A DNA stretch of 26,896 nt from DSQQ01 sp964443075 (GCA_964443075.1 CAYUCB010000052.1:1-26896), one strand, 5' to 3'; shown: positions 7,548-15,797, counted from the first letter of the stretch. Notes: generated by a model not told the origin, from the sequence alone. Made by a program: numbers and translations.

Positions 7548-7572
7548 AGGTTAAACTGTTTGATGGTATAAT
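7544..7572 (+). promoter_or_regulatory. Sigma-70-type promoter for the LysM protein gene
   Basis: TTGAAG (7544-7549) is separated by exactly 17 bases from a consensus TATAAT (7567-7572). The -35 box includes the stop codon of the response regulator gene. The predicted start near 7579 leaves a very short leader before the AAGGA ribosome site and ATG 7594. Confidence 0.75.
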
Positions 7573-7593
7573 GCGCCCCGAAAGAAGGATTTG

Positions 7594-8286
7594 ATGCCGA
7601 TTGATTTGTACGTAGGGCCGCGGCGTAAACGGCCCTGGCGAATTATTTTGTTGGTTGGACTCATTATAACGCTGGGGGGGCTGTTGGCCTGGCAGCAAGG
7701 CTGGCGGCCTAACCAGACTTTAGCCAATTTAGGCCGGGAGGCCTTACAAAACGCCCCGCTCCCTCTGGCCGATTTACCCCTGCCAGCCGAACTGACCGGC
7801 GGGCCGGTGATTGTGGGCAACTCTGAGGTGGTGCAAAGCCCGCAGAGCCAGGCTTATACCCTTGATTTATACGCCACCTCGCCGCTGACCCCCACCATTC
7901 CCTGGCCCAACGTCGCCGGGCGCACCCGGGTCTTAACCTACACCGTTGAAGAGGGTGACACGCTGTGGAGCATCGCTTATCAGTTTGAACTGGATTTAGA
8001 CACCCTGCGCTGGTCGAACCCCGACCTGGAGCAAAACCCCGACCTGGTGGGCGTGGGCGATGTGCTTTTTATTCTGCCGGTGCAGGGCGTTTACCATTTT
8101 GTCGCCGAGGGCGATACCCTTGAATCCATCGCCGCCCTTTATGGGGTCAACCCGGCCGATATTCTTAACTACCCCCCCAATGGCCTTTATCCCGCCGATA
8201 AACTCAAAACCGGTCAGGGCCTCATCGTCCCTTTTGGCCGCAAAGATGGCGCAGCGCCTCCCCCGGCAGAAACCCAAGCTCAGTAA
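7594..8286 (+). CDS. Membrane-anchored protein with two LysM domains
   Basis: A 230-residue protein starting MPIDLYVGPRRKRPWR, with a basic N-terminus and one hydrophobic segment (about residues 17-33) that should anchor it with the C-terminus outside. A proline-rich linker leads to two LysM peptidoglycan-binding modules: YTVEEGDTLWSIAYQF (about 115-162) and YHFVAEGDTLESIAALYGV (about 167-213). The tail is PPPAETQAQ. No peptidase, amidase or transglycosylase domain follows, unlike many LysM proteins, so it probably acts as a wall-binding adaptor. The ATG 7594 is preferred over TTG 7591 because AAGGA lies 7 bases upstream. It has its own promoter and converges with the SDR gene, with 8 bases between stop codons. 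Confidence 0.88.
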   Translation: MPIDLYVGPRRKRPWRIILLVGLIITLGGLLAWQQGWRPNQTLANLGREALQNAPLPLADLPLPAELTGGPVIVGNSEVVQSPQSQAYTLDLYATSPLTPTIPWPNVAGRTRVLTYTVEEGDTLWSIAYQFELDLDTLRWSNPDLEQNPDLVGVGDVLFILPVQGVYHFVAEGDTLESIAALYGVNPADILNYPPNGLYPADKLKTGQGLIVPFGRKDGAAPPPAETQAQ

Positions 8287-8294
8287 CCCCAATT

Positions 8295-9242
8295 TCATTT
8301 GGGATGCTGTCGAAACCAGGCCAAAGTCTGGCGGATGGCCTCGCGGTGAGGGGTCGGCGGCAGGTCGCCAAAGGCGCGTTGATACTTGCCGCCATCCATC
8401 ACAAACGGTTCTTCAAACTGATACAGCACTTCTACCACCTCACCAATCATCGGCACAAACCAGCCTAAAACCGTCATCAAGGGCCGCTTGTAAACGCCGA
8501 TTTTAGGCGGTAAACCGGCTTCTTCAAAAGCAAGCTGCAAAAATTGCCGCCCGGTCAGCGGTTCGGCGGGGGGAATATGCCAGATTTGGCCGAGGGCTTC
8601 AGCCCGCTCTCCCAAATTAACCAGCCCGCGAGCAAAATCGTCAATAAAGGTGAGCGTGTGCGGCGCGTCCAGGCTGCCGGCCCACATGGCTTTTTTGCCC
8701 GCCAGCACCGCCCGAAAAACATCCTCACCGGCCAACGCCTTAAATATCCCCGGCCCGTAAAAATCAGAGGCCCGACCAATGACCGCCCGCACCCGGCCGC
8801 TGCGATGGGCGGACAGCAGCGTTTCGGCCAGTTCAATGCGTAATTGCCCTTTGCGGGTAGTGGCCTGGTTAGGCGTCTCCTCGGTCATAGAGCCGGAGGG
8901 CAAGCCGTACATATACAGGTTGTCGGCAAAGACCAATTTGGCCCCGGCCGCCGCCGCCCCTTCGATGGCCCCGGCCATCAGCGGCGGAAAATGCTTAAAC
9001 CACTCCGGGTAAGGCACATTGAGACAGTTGTAAACCACGCTGGCCCCCTGGCAGACAGCGCGGGCGCTTTCCGGGTTGGCTACATCGCCCTTAACCAGTT
9101 CTACCCCGGCGGGCATCTCACCCTGACCGCTGCGATTGACCGCCCGGACGGGCCGGCCCTGCGCCGCCAGTAAACGCACTACGGCGTTACCCGCGCCGCC
9201 ACTGGCCCCTAAAACCACATGAAGTTCGGTTGATGAGGTCAT
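8295..9242 (-). CDS. NAD(P)-binding SDR-family protein (epimerase/NmrA-like)
   Basis: A 315-residue extended-SDR-like protein with an N-terminal Rossmann motif GASGGAG (residues 12-18), an Asp in KGDVANPES, and VVYNCLNVPYPEW. The usual YxxxK active site is not clear: the expected region reads FADNLYMYGLPSG, with the tyrosine but no lysine four residues on. The C-terminal half (TFIDDFARGLVNLGE and later the RQFLQLAFEEAGLPPKIGVY stretch) matches epimerase-like substrate domains. A good AAAGGAG ribosome site precedes ATG 9242. Substrate is unknown. A TetR regulator remnant lies immediately upstream in the same orientation, suggesting the gene was once under TetR control. Confidence 0.8.
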   Translation of the reverse strand: MTSSTELHVVLGASGGAGNAVVRLLAAQGRPVRAVNRSGQGEMPAGVELVKGDVANPESARAVCQGASVVYNCLNVPYPEWFKHFPPLMAGAIEGAAAAGAKLVFADNLYMYGLPSGSMTEETPNQATTRKGQLRIELAETLLSAHRSGRVRAVIGRASDFYGPGIFKALAGEDVFRAVLAGKKAMWAGSLDAPHTLTFIDDFARGLVNLGERAEALGQIWHIPPAEPLTGRQFLQLAFEEAGLPPKIGVYKRPLMTVLGWFVPMIGEVVEVLYQFEEPFVMDGGKYQRAFGDLPPTPHREAIRQTLAWFRQHPK

Positions 9243-9265
9243 GATTGATATGCTCCTTTGAAAAT

Positions 9266-9330
9266 AGCCCTCACCCCCAACCCCTCTCCCAGTGGGAGAG
9301 GGGAGTCGCGCCAGCGACGGGGTGAGGGCT
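9266..9330. repeat. REP-like double hairpin (CCCTCACCCC type)
   Basis: Outer arms AGCCCTCACCCC (9266-9277) and GGGGTGAGGGCT (9319-9330) enclose an inner perfect stem, CCCCTCTCCC (9281-9290) and GGGAGAGGGG (9294-9303), with a 3-base loop. TTTT follows on the plus strand, so it could also work as a terminator. This motif is a familiar interspersed repeat in many bacterial genomes. It separates the SDR gene from the TetR remnant. Confidence 0.8.
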
Positions 9331-9388
9331 TTTCATCGCTGGCGGCGTGCCCCAGGTTCGTGAACACTCCAAAGAAAGTTGTAACCGG

Positions 9389-9802
9389 TTATAACCCCAA
9401 ACGCTTAACCAGGGCTTCCATTTCAAAGCGGTATAATTCGCCGGGGTCGCCCACCATTGGCTGTAAATGATGAAACAATTCCAACGTTACCAGGCCATGC
9501 ACCAGCCCCCACCCCATCAGGGCGATATGCAGCACCGGCGGCGGCGGTGTAACCCCGTGACGCTGCTGCCAGTTGACCAGTCTGGCCTCAAGTTCCGGCG
9601 ATAGCGGGGTATATTCTGGCGGTGATTGTATATGGCCGGCCTGCCGGGCTGACTCAAGCAGGGTTAACAAGAGATACATAGTGCGGCTGGCGGCCGGAAC
9701 CACAATTTCTACCGGCCCCACATAGCCGGGGATAGGCGTGCCAAAAATTAAGGCGTAATCTTGCGGATGATTGACGGCCCACTCCCGGTAAGTGAGGTAA
9801 GC
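9389..9802 (-). pseudogene. C-terminal fragment of a TetR-family regulator
   Basis: The frame is open from 9802 to a TAA at 9389 and encodes about 137 residues resembling the ligand-binding (WHG-type) C-terminal domain of TetR regulators. It begins AYLTYREWAVNHPQDYALIF and continues with the GTPIPGY motif. Homology starts well upstream of the only candidate start (GTG 9721), which would cut into the domain. An in-frame TAG lies at 9805-9803 just before the recognisable part. The helix-turn-helix half (about 70 residues) is missing; in its place is the 3' end of cheR, 24 bases away. This is a decapitated regulator, probably broken by the rearrangement that placed the chemotaxis locus here. A short protein from GTG 9721 cannot be excluded. 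Confidence 0.8.
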
Positions 9803-9828
9803 CTAATTTCGAAGGAAGGGCTAAAAAT

Positions 9829-10662
9829 CTACCGGCTGTGGCTGGCCGGTGTTTCCGGCTTTAAGCGGTTGATTTGATGAGGCCGGCGCTGGTAAAAAGA
9901 GATGGCGGTGTTACTAAAGCCAATCTCGGTGGCTTTGGGGACAATTTCGGTGCCGCCGACAAAAAGGATGCCGCCAGGCCGCAGGGCTTCATAAAAATGG
10001 TGGTAGAGGGCTTCTTTTACTTTCGACTCAAAGTAGATTACCACATTGCGGCAAATAATTAAATCAAAAGCGCCGGCAAATGAATCGGCCAAAAGGTTGT
10101 GCATGCGAAAAGTAACCATGTGCCGCGGCGCTTCGGCCACCCAAAAACCGTCGGCCTGGCTGGTGAAGTATTGTTTGCGTAAGATGGGAGACACGTTGGT
10201 TAAGTCATCCACGTGATATGGGCCGCCCGCTTTGCCCCGGGCCAGGGCAGAACTATCAATATCGGTGGCCAGGATATAGTGGGATTGATTGGGGCCGGTG
10301 GCTTCGGTTAAGAGTATTGCCAGCGAGTAAGCTTCCTGGCCACAAGAACAACCGGCGCTCCATATCCGTAAGCTGCTCCGCTGGTGCAACAGCTCTGGTA
10401 AAATGGTAGTTTGCAGATGATGGTACTTTTCAATATCGCGAAAGAATGAAGAGACATTAATGGTTAAATAATTTTTAAGTTGGGTCAGCGCGGCCGGGTC
10501 ATGTTGAATAGCCCGAAAAAATCTAGGCCAGTTAGGGTGGCCGGATCGGGTCAGATAGACCACCAGGCGGCGCTGCATCTGAGGGGCTTTATAACTATTG
10601 AGGTCTACCCCTATTAAGGCCAGTACTTGTTGTTTAATATAGTTATATTCCCAGGGGTCCAT
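9829..10662 (-). CDS. cheR: Chemotaxis protein methyltransferase CheR
   Basis: A 277-residue SAM-dependent methyltransferase that adds methyl groups to receptor glutamates. The N-terminal helical domain leads into YLTINVSSFFRD (about residues 65-76), the equivalent of the CheR TxNxTxFFRD motif. The SAM site is WSAGCSCGQEAYSLAI (101-116), followed by ATDIDSSAL and CRNVVIYF. No added TPR or tether-binding region is evident. The ATG at 10662 overlaps the cheB stop codon (TGATG); a GTG at 10665 is the alternative start. It is the last gene of the chemotaxis operon. Confidence 0.93.
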   Translation of the reverse strand: MDPWEYNYIKQQVLALIGVDLNSYKAPQMQRRLVVYLTRSGHPNWPRFFRAIQHDPAALTQLKNYLTINVSSFFRDIEKYHHLQTTILPELLHQRSSLRIWSAGCSCGQEAYSLAILLTEATGPNQSHYILATDIDSSALARGKAGGPYHVDDLTNVSPILRKQYFTSQADGFWVAEAPRHMVTFRMHNLLADSFAGAFDLIICRNVVIYFESKVKEALYHHFYEALRPGGILFVGGTEIVPKATEIGFSNTAISFYQRRPHQINRLKPETPASHSR

Positions 10663-11696
10663 CACTTACCTACCAATTCTACCAGGGTACTGGCAATGGT
10701 CGGCAGCGGTTTAATATAATCAGCCAGACCGGCCGCCACCACACTTTGGGGCATCCCATAAACAATGCTGGTTGATTCATGCTCAACCACCACCCTGCCC
10801 CCGGCGGCTTTAATAGCCCTGGCTCCATCGGTGCCATCTGACCCCATCCCGGTTAAAACAACCCCAATCACGCTTGAACCGAACAGTTGGGCCGCCGATT
10901 CCATGGTGACATCAACCGAGGGGCGGACAAAATGGCGGCGCGGCCCCTGGTCTAACACAATCTGGCCCGATTCTTTAAACTGCACATGAAAATCACCGGG
11001 AGCTAACAAAACCAAACCCCGGGCCAGGCGGTCGCCGGTGGCGGCTTCTTGGACTCTAAGCGGACAGAGTTCGTGAAGGCGCTGAGCCAGGGAGCGGGTA
11101 AAATTGGCCGGCATATGCTGAACAATGGCGATAGCCGCCGGAAAAGTGGCCGGTAAAGAACACAAAATTTGTTGAAGGGCGCGTGGGCCGCCGGTAGAAG
11201 CCCCAATCACAATCAGGAGATCCTCTTTTTGGCGGAGTTGTAAGCCGGCCTTGGCCGACGGGGGGGCCGGTTCGGCAGTGGGCAGGGCCGCCGTCACTTT
11301 AGTTTGGGCCGTTGTTTTTATTTTAACAATAAGCTGGTCAATAACGTTGTAAATATCAAACTTGGCGTCTGGTTTGGACACAAAATCAACCGCGCCCCGC
11401 ATAAGGGCCTGGACGGTGGTGCGGGCACCGCGTTTGGTTAAAACGCTAAACATAATCACCCGGGTCGGACATTCGGTCATGATGTGTTGCAGGGTGGTCA
11501 AGCCGTCCATCCGGGGCATTTCCACATCAAGCACAATCACATCGGGTTTGAGGGAGCGAGCCTGGGCCAGCCCGTCTATCCCGTTATGGGCAATCCCCAC
11601 CACCTCAATCTCGGGGATATTTTTAAGATGCCCGGCCAACGTATGACAGATAAAAACAGAATCATCTACAATGAGGGTGCGAATGGGTGAGTTCAT
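10662..11696 (-). CDS. cheB: Protein-glutamate methylesterase/deamidase CheB
   Basis: A 344-residue CheB. The receiver domain (residues 5-125) carries DD at 11-12, phosphoacceptor Asp57 (IVLDVEMP) and a Lys in VSKPD. The linker is proline/alanine-rich (residues 135-150). The catalytic methylesterase domain has Ser167 in GASTGGP, His194 in VQHMP and Asp287 in GMGSDGTDG. CheA phosphorylation should activate removal of methyl groups and, classically, deamidation of receptors. It overlaps cheY by ATGA and cheR by TGATG, so the three genes are translationally coupled. All catalytic residues are intact. Confidence 0.96.
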   Translation of the reverse strand: MNSPIRTLIVDDSVFICHTLAGHLKNIPEIEVVGIAHNGIDGLAQARSLKPDVIVLDVEMPRMDGLTTLQHIMTECPTRVIMFSVLTKRGARTTVQALMRGAVDFVSKPDAKFDIYNVIDQLIVKIKTTAQTKVTAALPTAEPAPPSAKAGLQLRQKEDLLIVIGASTGGPRALQQILCSLPATFPAAIAIVQHMPANFTRSLAQRLHELCPLRVQEAATGDRLARGLVLLAPGDFHVQFKESGQIVLDQGPRRHFVRPSVDVTMESAAQLFGSSVIGVVLTGMGSDGTDGARAIKAAGGRVVVEHESTSIVYGMPQSVVAAGLADYIKPLPTIASTLVELVGK

Positions 11697-12058
11697 GGGT
11701 TGGCTGTCAGCACTTTTTGTAAAACTTTTAACATTCGCTCGGGGTCATGGGGTTTTACCAAAAAATCTTTGGCTCCGGCTTGCATAGCCTGGAGAATCAT
11801 CGCCTGTTGGCCCAGGGCGGTTAGCATAATTACTTTGGCCCGGGGGTCGAACCGTCTAATTTCGCTTAGGGCGGTTAAGCCATCTTTGCCGGGCATCGTG
11901 ATATCCATAAATACGGCATCGGGACTAACCTGGCGATAAGTTTTTACCGCAGCCGAACCATCGGCAGCTTCAAAGACCTCATGACCATTTTCAGTTAGCA
12001 ACTTGGTTACACGCATACGAATAAACTGGGCGTCATCTACTACCATAATTTTGGCCAT
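11693..12058 (-). CDS. cheY: Chemotaxis response regulator CheY
   Basis: A single-domain receiver of 121 residues with acidic residues DD at 8-9, phosphorylation site Asp52 in VFMDITMPG, Thr80 in IMLTALG, and Lys102 in FLVKPHD. It has no output domain, so phospho-CheY should bind a motor or pilus switch directly. The ATG follows GGAGACTGAT and is 1 base after the cheD stop codon. It overlaps cheB by ATGA. Its position next to cheC and cheD fits dephosphorylation by the CheC product. Confidence 0.94.
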   Translation of the reverse strand: MAKIMVVDDAQFIRMRVTKLLTENGHEVFEAADGSAAVKTYRQVSPDAVFMDITMPGKDGLTALSEIRRFDPRAKVIMLTALGQQAMILQAMQAGAKDFLVKPHDPERMLKVLQKVLTANP

Positions 12059-12059
12059 A

Positions 12060-12584
12060 TCAGTCTCCTGCCTCCTTGGGATGGTTAACCCGCAAAACTC
12101 GCTCTGGCTGCCCCAGTTTTCTAACCGTTACATATCCAGTAGATAGATATAACTTAACGGTGCGCCCGGTTTGCCCGCCGGTAGCCCTGGCTTTAAGCGG
12201 CAGGCCGGCGGCCTGAAGCGACTGCAAGGCCATTTGCACATTCATGTGGCCCACGTTAAAGCGTTTTTCTTGAGACGCTAGTTTTATTACGTGAGCGCCA
12301 CCACATAAGTAGGCGTGTAACCGGCTACGTCTGGCCCCTAAAGCGGTCAGCGAAGCAACCAATAAAGGAAAACTCTGGTCAACAAATTTGGTGGGGTTAC
12401 TGGCGGCAGAATTATGTCCATTTGCCGTAGGCAGTAAGGCATGCAGCATCCCCCCAATTTGCATGGCCGGGTCATACAAACAGATGGCTACGCAAGAACC
12501 TAACCCGTAAACAATTAAAACATCCTCAGGGTTGGTGCTAACTACCATATCACCAATCAGCACGGGGCGCAATCTTTCACTCAT
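12060..12584 (-). CDS. cheD: Receptor glutamine deamidase CheD
   Basis: A 174-residue CheD, which deamidates glutamines on receptors and also binds and stimulates CheC. The catalytic cysteine is Cys31 in YGLGSCVAICL and the histidine is His48 in GGMLHALLP. The C-terminal half shows LCGGAHVIKL and ATGGQTGRTVKLYLSTGYV. In Thermotoga CheD the triad threonine lies six residues before the cysteine (TLGLGSC). Here that position is Val25 (VYGLGSC), so the triad is incomplete. It overlaps cheC by ATGA, which suggests the two products are made together. Whether deamidation is retained is uncertain. Confidence 0.92.
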   Translation of the reverse strand: MSERLRPVLIGDMVVSTNPEDVLIVYGLGSCVAICLYDPAMQIGGMLHALLPTANGHNSAASNPTKFVDQSFPLLVASLTALGARRSRLHAYLCGGAHVIKLASQEKRFNVGHMNVQMALQSLQAAGLPLKARATGGQTGRTVKLYLSTGYVTVRKLGQPERVLRVNHPKEAGD

Positions 12585-13237
12585 AAGCGCACAGCCTGCG
12601 CCAGGCCAGATTCACTATTAAGAACCCTGGCCTGATTAAAAACGTCGGGGTCTGGTAAAATCCAGAAGCGCAGTTGAACAGAGTGATGCACATCGCTAAA
12701 ATCGGCTTTAATAATGGGCAAATTATCGCTAATCATTGCCACCGAGGTGCTGACCACCTCCAGAATAGTTGCCAGCATATCCACAATTACGGCGGGGGGC
12801 GAAGGCCGGATCAAGCTTTGGGTAAATTCGGCCATTGTTTTTAGAAAGGCGCACAGGGCCAGGTTGCCCACTTCGGCCAGGGCCGAGTATTCAAACTCGT
12901 TCAAATGAGTGGTAGTGCCAGGCCGGGCTTCTAACAGCCAATCCATCAGGTACATCGCATCATTAACCGACAGCATCACCATCGCCTGGCCGGGTAAGCC
13001 ATCGTGGCTAACCAGGTAAACCCCTACGGTTTCTACCTCAGGGTCATCGGCCTGCATCACCAGCTCATCCAGCGGAATGGTTTCCAGGCTGAGGCTATGC
13101 AGAACGATAATATGCCCCGTCATGTCTGAGAGGCTGTGGGCTACCTGAATCATGCCTAACCGCAGCAAACCTTCGGCTTGCGGGTCGCCAATAACTTTTG
13201 ACCAAAGTTCTACATCTTGCACGGGTAGGGTCTCCAT
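12581..13237 (-). CDS. cheC: CheY-P phosphatase CheC
   Basis: A 218-residue CheC-family protein. The second half-domain has the full phosphatase signature S-x3-E-x2-N-x21-P: Ser118, Glu122, Asn125 and Pro147. The matching N-terminal centre is degenerate: AEGLLRLGMIQVAHSLSDMTG keeps the shape but lacks the expected Glu and Asn (canonical EIGN reads RLGM). One active site should therefore remain. CheC binds CheD and removes phosphate from CheY. The start codon is ATG 13237; no strong ribosome site precedes it, but a hairpin (13242-13257) fills the short gap after cheA. It overlaps cheD by ATGA. Confidence 0.87.
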   Translation of the reverse strand: METLPVQDVELWSKVIGDPQAEGLLRLGMIQVAHSLSDMTGHIIVLHSLSLETIPLDELVMQADDPEVETVGVYLVSHDGLPGQAMVMLSVNDAMYLMDWLLEARPGTTTHLNEFEYSALAEVGNLALCAFLKTMAEFTQSLIRPSPPAVIVDMLATILEVVSTSVAMISDNLPIIKADFSDVHHSVQLRFWILPDPDVFNQARVLNSESGLAQAVRL

Positions 13238-13241
13238 TCTG

Positions 13242-13257
13242 TGGGTTTAAAAACCCA
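13242..13257. repeat. Short hairpin between cheA and cheC
   Basis: TGGGTTT (13242-13248) and AAACCCA (13251-13257) pair around a 2-base loop in the 23-base gap between the cheA stop codon and the cheC start. It may affect read-through or translation of cheC, which lacks a clear ribosome site. It is too short to act as a terminator with confidence. Confidence 0.5.
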
Positions 13258-13260
13258 ACC

Positions 13261-15309
13261 TTATCTGCGGGCCAGAATAGCTGAATTAATCAGACCCGGA
13301 ATATCAACAATAAAGGCAATCCGGCCATCGCCCAAAATTGTGGCCCCGGCCAGGCCGGGCATATGGCCCAACAGGGGGCTAAGGGCTTTTACTACAATTT
13401 CTTGCTCGCCGATAATTTTATCTACCGCCAGGCCCACCCGTATTTTACCCCAGGTAACCAGCACAATACTGGGTTTAAGGCCATTGGCTGAGGTTTCGCC
13501 CAGGCGGAGGTGGGCAAAGAACTGGCGTAAATCTAGCAGGGGCAGGGTGGCCCCTTGCCAATCAAAGCAGGGCTGGCCTTTAATGGTGCTAAGTTTGGCT
13601 GCAGAGATATACATCGCTCCGTTGACGCCGGTAACGGGGATAGCGTACAGGTTATTACGCACAGTTACCAGCATGGTTTGTACCAGGGCCAGGGTTAGGG
13701 GCAAGGTTAGCCGAAAGGTGGTGCCCTGGCCCGGCTGGCTGCTGACCACCACCGACCCGCTGAGACGCTCGATATTGGTGCGCACCACATCCATCCCCAC
13801 GCCCCGCCCCGAGACTTCGGTCACGTGGGTAACGGTAGAAAGATTGGGCTTAAAGATTAACTCAACAGCTTCACTATCATCAAGTTGGCCGGCTTCTTCT
13901 GGTGAAAGCAGGTGGCGATCTACCGCCGCCTGGCGAATACGCCCCGGCTCTATGCCGCGCCCATCGTCGGTTACGGTGATGACAATTTGCCCTTCTACGG
14001 CCGCGGCCGTTAACCGCACCATGCCGGTAGGCGATTTACCGGCGGCTTGTCGCTCGGCCGGCGTTTCGATGCCGTGGTCTACGGCATTGCGCAGCAGGTG
14101 AATGAGGGGGTCGCCAATCGATTCGATAATGGCTCGGTCCAGTTCGGTAGCCTCGCCGCTAATAACCAGGGTTACTTGCTTATTGGCCTGGCGGGCTACC
14201 TCGCGCACCAACCGCGGAAATTTATTAAACAGGTGAGCAATGGGCAGCATCCGGGCGCGCATCACCTCTTCTTGAAGTTGGTTGACCACATGGCTAAAGT
14301 GGGGCACCATTTCGCTTAAAGCGCCCACACTACCGCTTTTACTATACTCGGCCTGAAGCATCGACTCTACCTGTAACAGGCGCGTTCGGTTTGTCACCAG
14401 TTCGCCCACCAGGTTCAGCAGGCTATCCAGCCGCTCGACGCTGATCCGCACCGTGTCATTTTTTTTGGTTGAAACCACTTTATCTGGGCTGGACGGGTGC
14501 TGATTGGGCTTTTTAGGCGACTCTGGCGTAACCGGCAAGCTGACCTCTGGCGCCTCTAGCAGGGTAGAAACATGAAATTCGGCCAGGTCAACCACTTCGC
14601 GCAGCAGGTTATTCAGGGTACTTAACTCGGTCTGGGCGGCCAGCACCAGCCACAAATGAGCCTCGCCTTCGGCCAGGGTTTCCAGGGCCGGTTTTTGGGC
14701 CACGATTTGACCCGCTTCCAGCAGGGCCAACCCCGCCTGATACAGCCGGGCCGCCGGGGCAAAATCCTCGCCGGTTTGGGCGGTGATACTAACCTCAAAA
14801 AGGGTGTAACCTTCGCCACGCAAAGCCTCAGCCCGAGCCGCTTCGGCCAGGTTCAACCGGCTTGAAACCAGAACGGACGCCACCGGGACAAGCGGCTCAT
14901 CAACCGCCTCGGTCAGTAAAACATTCAGCCGGGCCAAAAGTTCGGTCACGTCCGTTTCAGTCGGCTGCTGGTTAATCACTTCGTCGCGCATCACCTTGAG
15001 CCGGTCTACCACGGCCAACAGTTCGTCGGCTACGGTTTCGGTGGGCAGGATTTCGCCTTCGCGCATTTTGCCAAAAAGCGTTTCTACCGCGTGGGTTAAT
15101 TCGGCCATAGGGCGATGCCCTACCGTGCCGGCAATGGCTTTAAGGGTGTGGGCCGCTCTAAAAATAGCGTTAAGCGTTTCGGTGTCGGCCTGCTGTTCCA
15201 GGCTTAAAATACCGGTCTCCATCGCTTGCACGCACTCATTCACATCGGCCAGAAATATTTCCAGCTCGTCAGCGCTGATATTAAAAACAGGTTTAGCTTC
15301 AGTTTCCAT
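13261..15309 (-). CDS. cheA: Chemotaxis sensor kinase CheA
   Basis: A 682-residue CheA. The N-terminal HPt (P1) domain carries the phosphorylated histidine His54 in FRAAHTLKAIAG. A P2-like region (about 168-250) follows, then a linker rich in proline and lysine (252-285). The dimerisation helices start at VRISVERLDSLLNLVGEL (287-304). The ATP-binding domain has LLRNAVDHGIETP (N-box, 405-417), VTDDGRGI (446-453) and GRGVGMDVV (501-509). A CheW-like regulatory domain begins near 545. No receiver domain is fused. The ATG 15309 is chosen because it lies 4 bases after the cheW stop codon and follows CAGGG; an upstream TTG-type start would overlap cheW. It autophosphorylates under receptor control and feeds CheY and CheB. 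Confidence 0.96.
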   Translation of the reverse strand: METEAKPVFNISADELEIFLADVNECVQAMETGILSLEQQADTETLNAIFRAAHTLKAIAGTVGHRPMAELTHAVETLFGKMREGEILPTETVADELLAVVDRLKVMRDEVINQQPTETDVTELLARLNVLLTEAVDEPLVPVASVLVSSRLNLAEAARAEALRGEGYTLFEVSITAQTGEDFAPAARLYQAGLALLEAGQIVAQKPALETLAEGEAHLWLVLAAQTELSTLNNLLREVVDLAEFHVSTLLEAPEVSLPVTPESPKKPNQHPSSPDKVVSTKKNDTVRISVERLDSLLNLVGELVTNRTRLLQVESMLQAEYSKSGSVGALSEMVPHFSHVVNQLQEEVMRARMLPIAHLFNKFPRLVREVARQANKQVTLVISGEATELDRAIIESIGDPLIHLLRNAVDHGIETPAERQAAGKSPTGMVRLTAAAVEGQIVITVTDDGRGIEPGRIRQAAVDRHLLSPEEAGQLDDSEAVELIFKPNLSTVTHVTEVSGRGVGMDVVRTNIERLSGSVVVSSQPGQGTTFRLTLPLTLALVQTMLVTVRNNLYAIPVTGVNGAMYISAAKLSTIKGQPCFDWQGATLPLLDLRQFFAHLRLGETSANGLKPSIVLVTWGKIRVGLAVDKIIGEQEIVVKALSPLLGHMPGLAGATILGDGRIAFIVDIPGLINSAILARR

Positions 15310-15313
15310 AATT

Positions 15314-15775
15314 TTACCCTGTCGGTACCAGGGCTTGCTGTTCATCCAGCGAAAAAACCCGGTTCAAATCCAGCAAAATCACCAAACGTTCTTTAAAGCG
15401 GCCAATACCCCGTAAATAAGCGGTATCAACACTGGTCAACAGCGGCGAAGGCGGTTCGATATCCGTTTCGGCCATCTTTACAACTTCGGTTACTTTATCT
15501 ACAATTAACCCGATATGCAAATTGGCCAGTTCAATGACCACAATCACCGATTTTCGCCCATTGGTGGGCAGGGCCAGATTAAACCGAGTGCGTAAATCTA
15601 CCACCGGCACAATGGCCCCGCGCAGATTGATGACTCCTTCGATAAAGATCGGAGCGCCGGGCACCACGCTAATCGCCTGCATCGGGATAATACCCTGCAC
15701 CCTGGACACATCAACGCCATAAGACTCGCTATTCAACTCAAAAATCACCAGTTGTTCTTCTAATTTTTCTTGCAT
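15314..15775 (-). CDS. cheW: Chemotaxis coupling protein CheW
   Basis: A 153-residue CheW: LVIFELNSESYGVDVSRVQG at the start, then GVINLRGAIVPVVDLR (residues 47-62) with the conserved Arg52 that contacts receptors. LIVDKVTEVVKM and GIGRFKERLVILLDLNRVF complete the double SH3-like fold. It bridges the four receptors and CheA in the membrane array. It is preceded by AAGGAG and lies between the receptor genes and cheA, the only CheW in the window. Confidence 0.95.
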   Translation of the reverse strand: MQEKLEEQLVIFELNSESYGVDVSRVQGIIPMQAISVVPGAPIFIEGVINLRGAIVPVVDLRTRFNLALPTNGRKSVIVVIELANLHIGLIVDKVTEVVKMAETDIEPPSPLLTSVDTAYLRGIGRFKERLVILLDLNRVFSLDEQQALVPTG

Positions 15776-15797
15776 GATACCTTTCTCCTTTTCCGTT

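Noticed and set aside
9389..9721. A complete 110-residue gene starting at GTG 9721
   Set aside because: TetR C-terminal homology continues upstream to 9802, so the GTG is internal to a truncated domain.
13241..14101. A 286-codon plus-strand frame opposite cheA
   Set aside because: It is serine/arginine-rich low-complexity sequence with no motif, lying wholly within a well-supported cheA.
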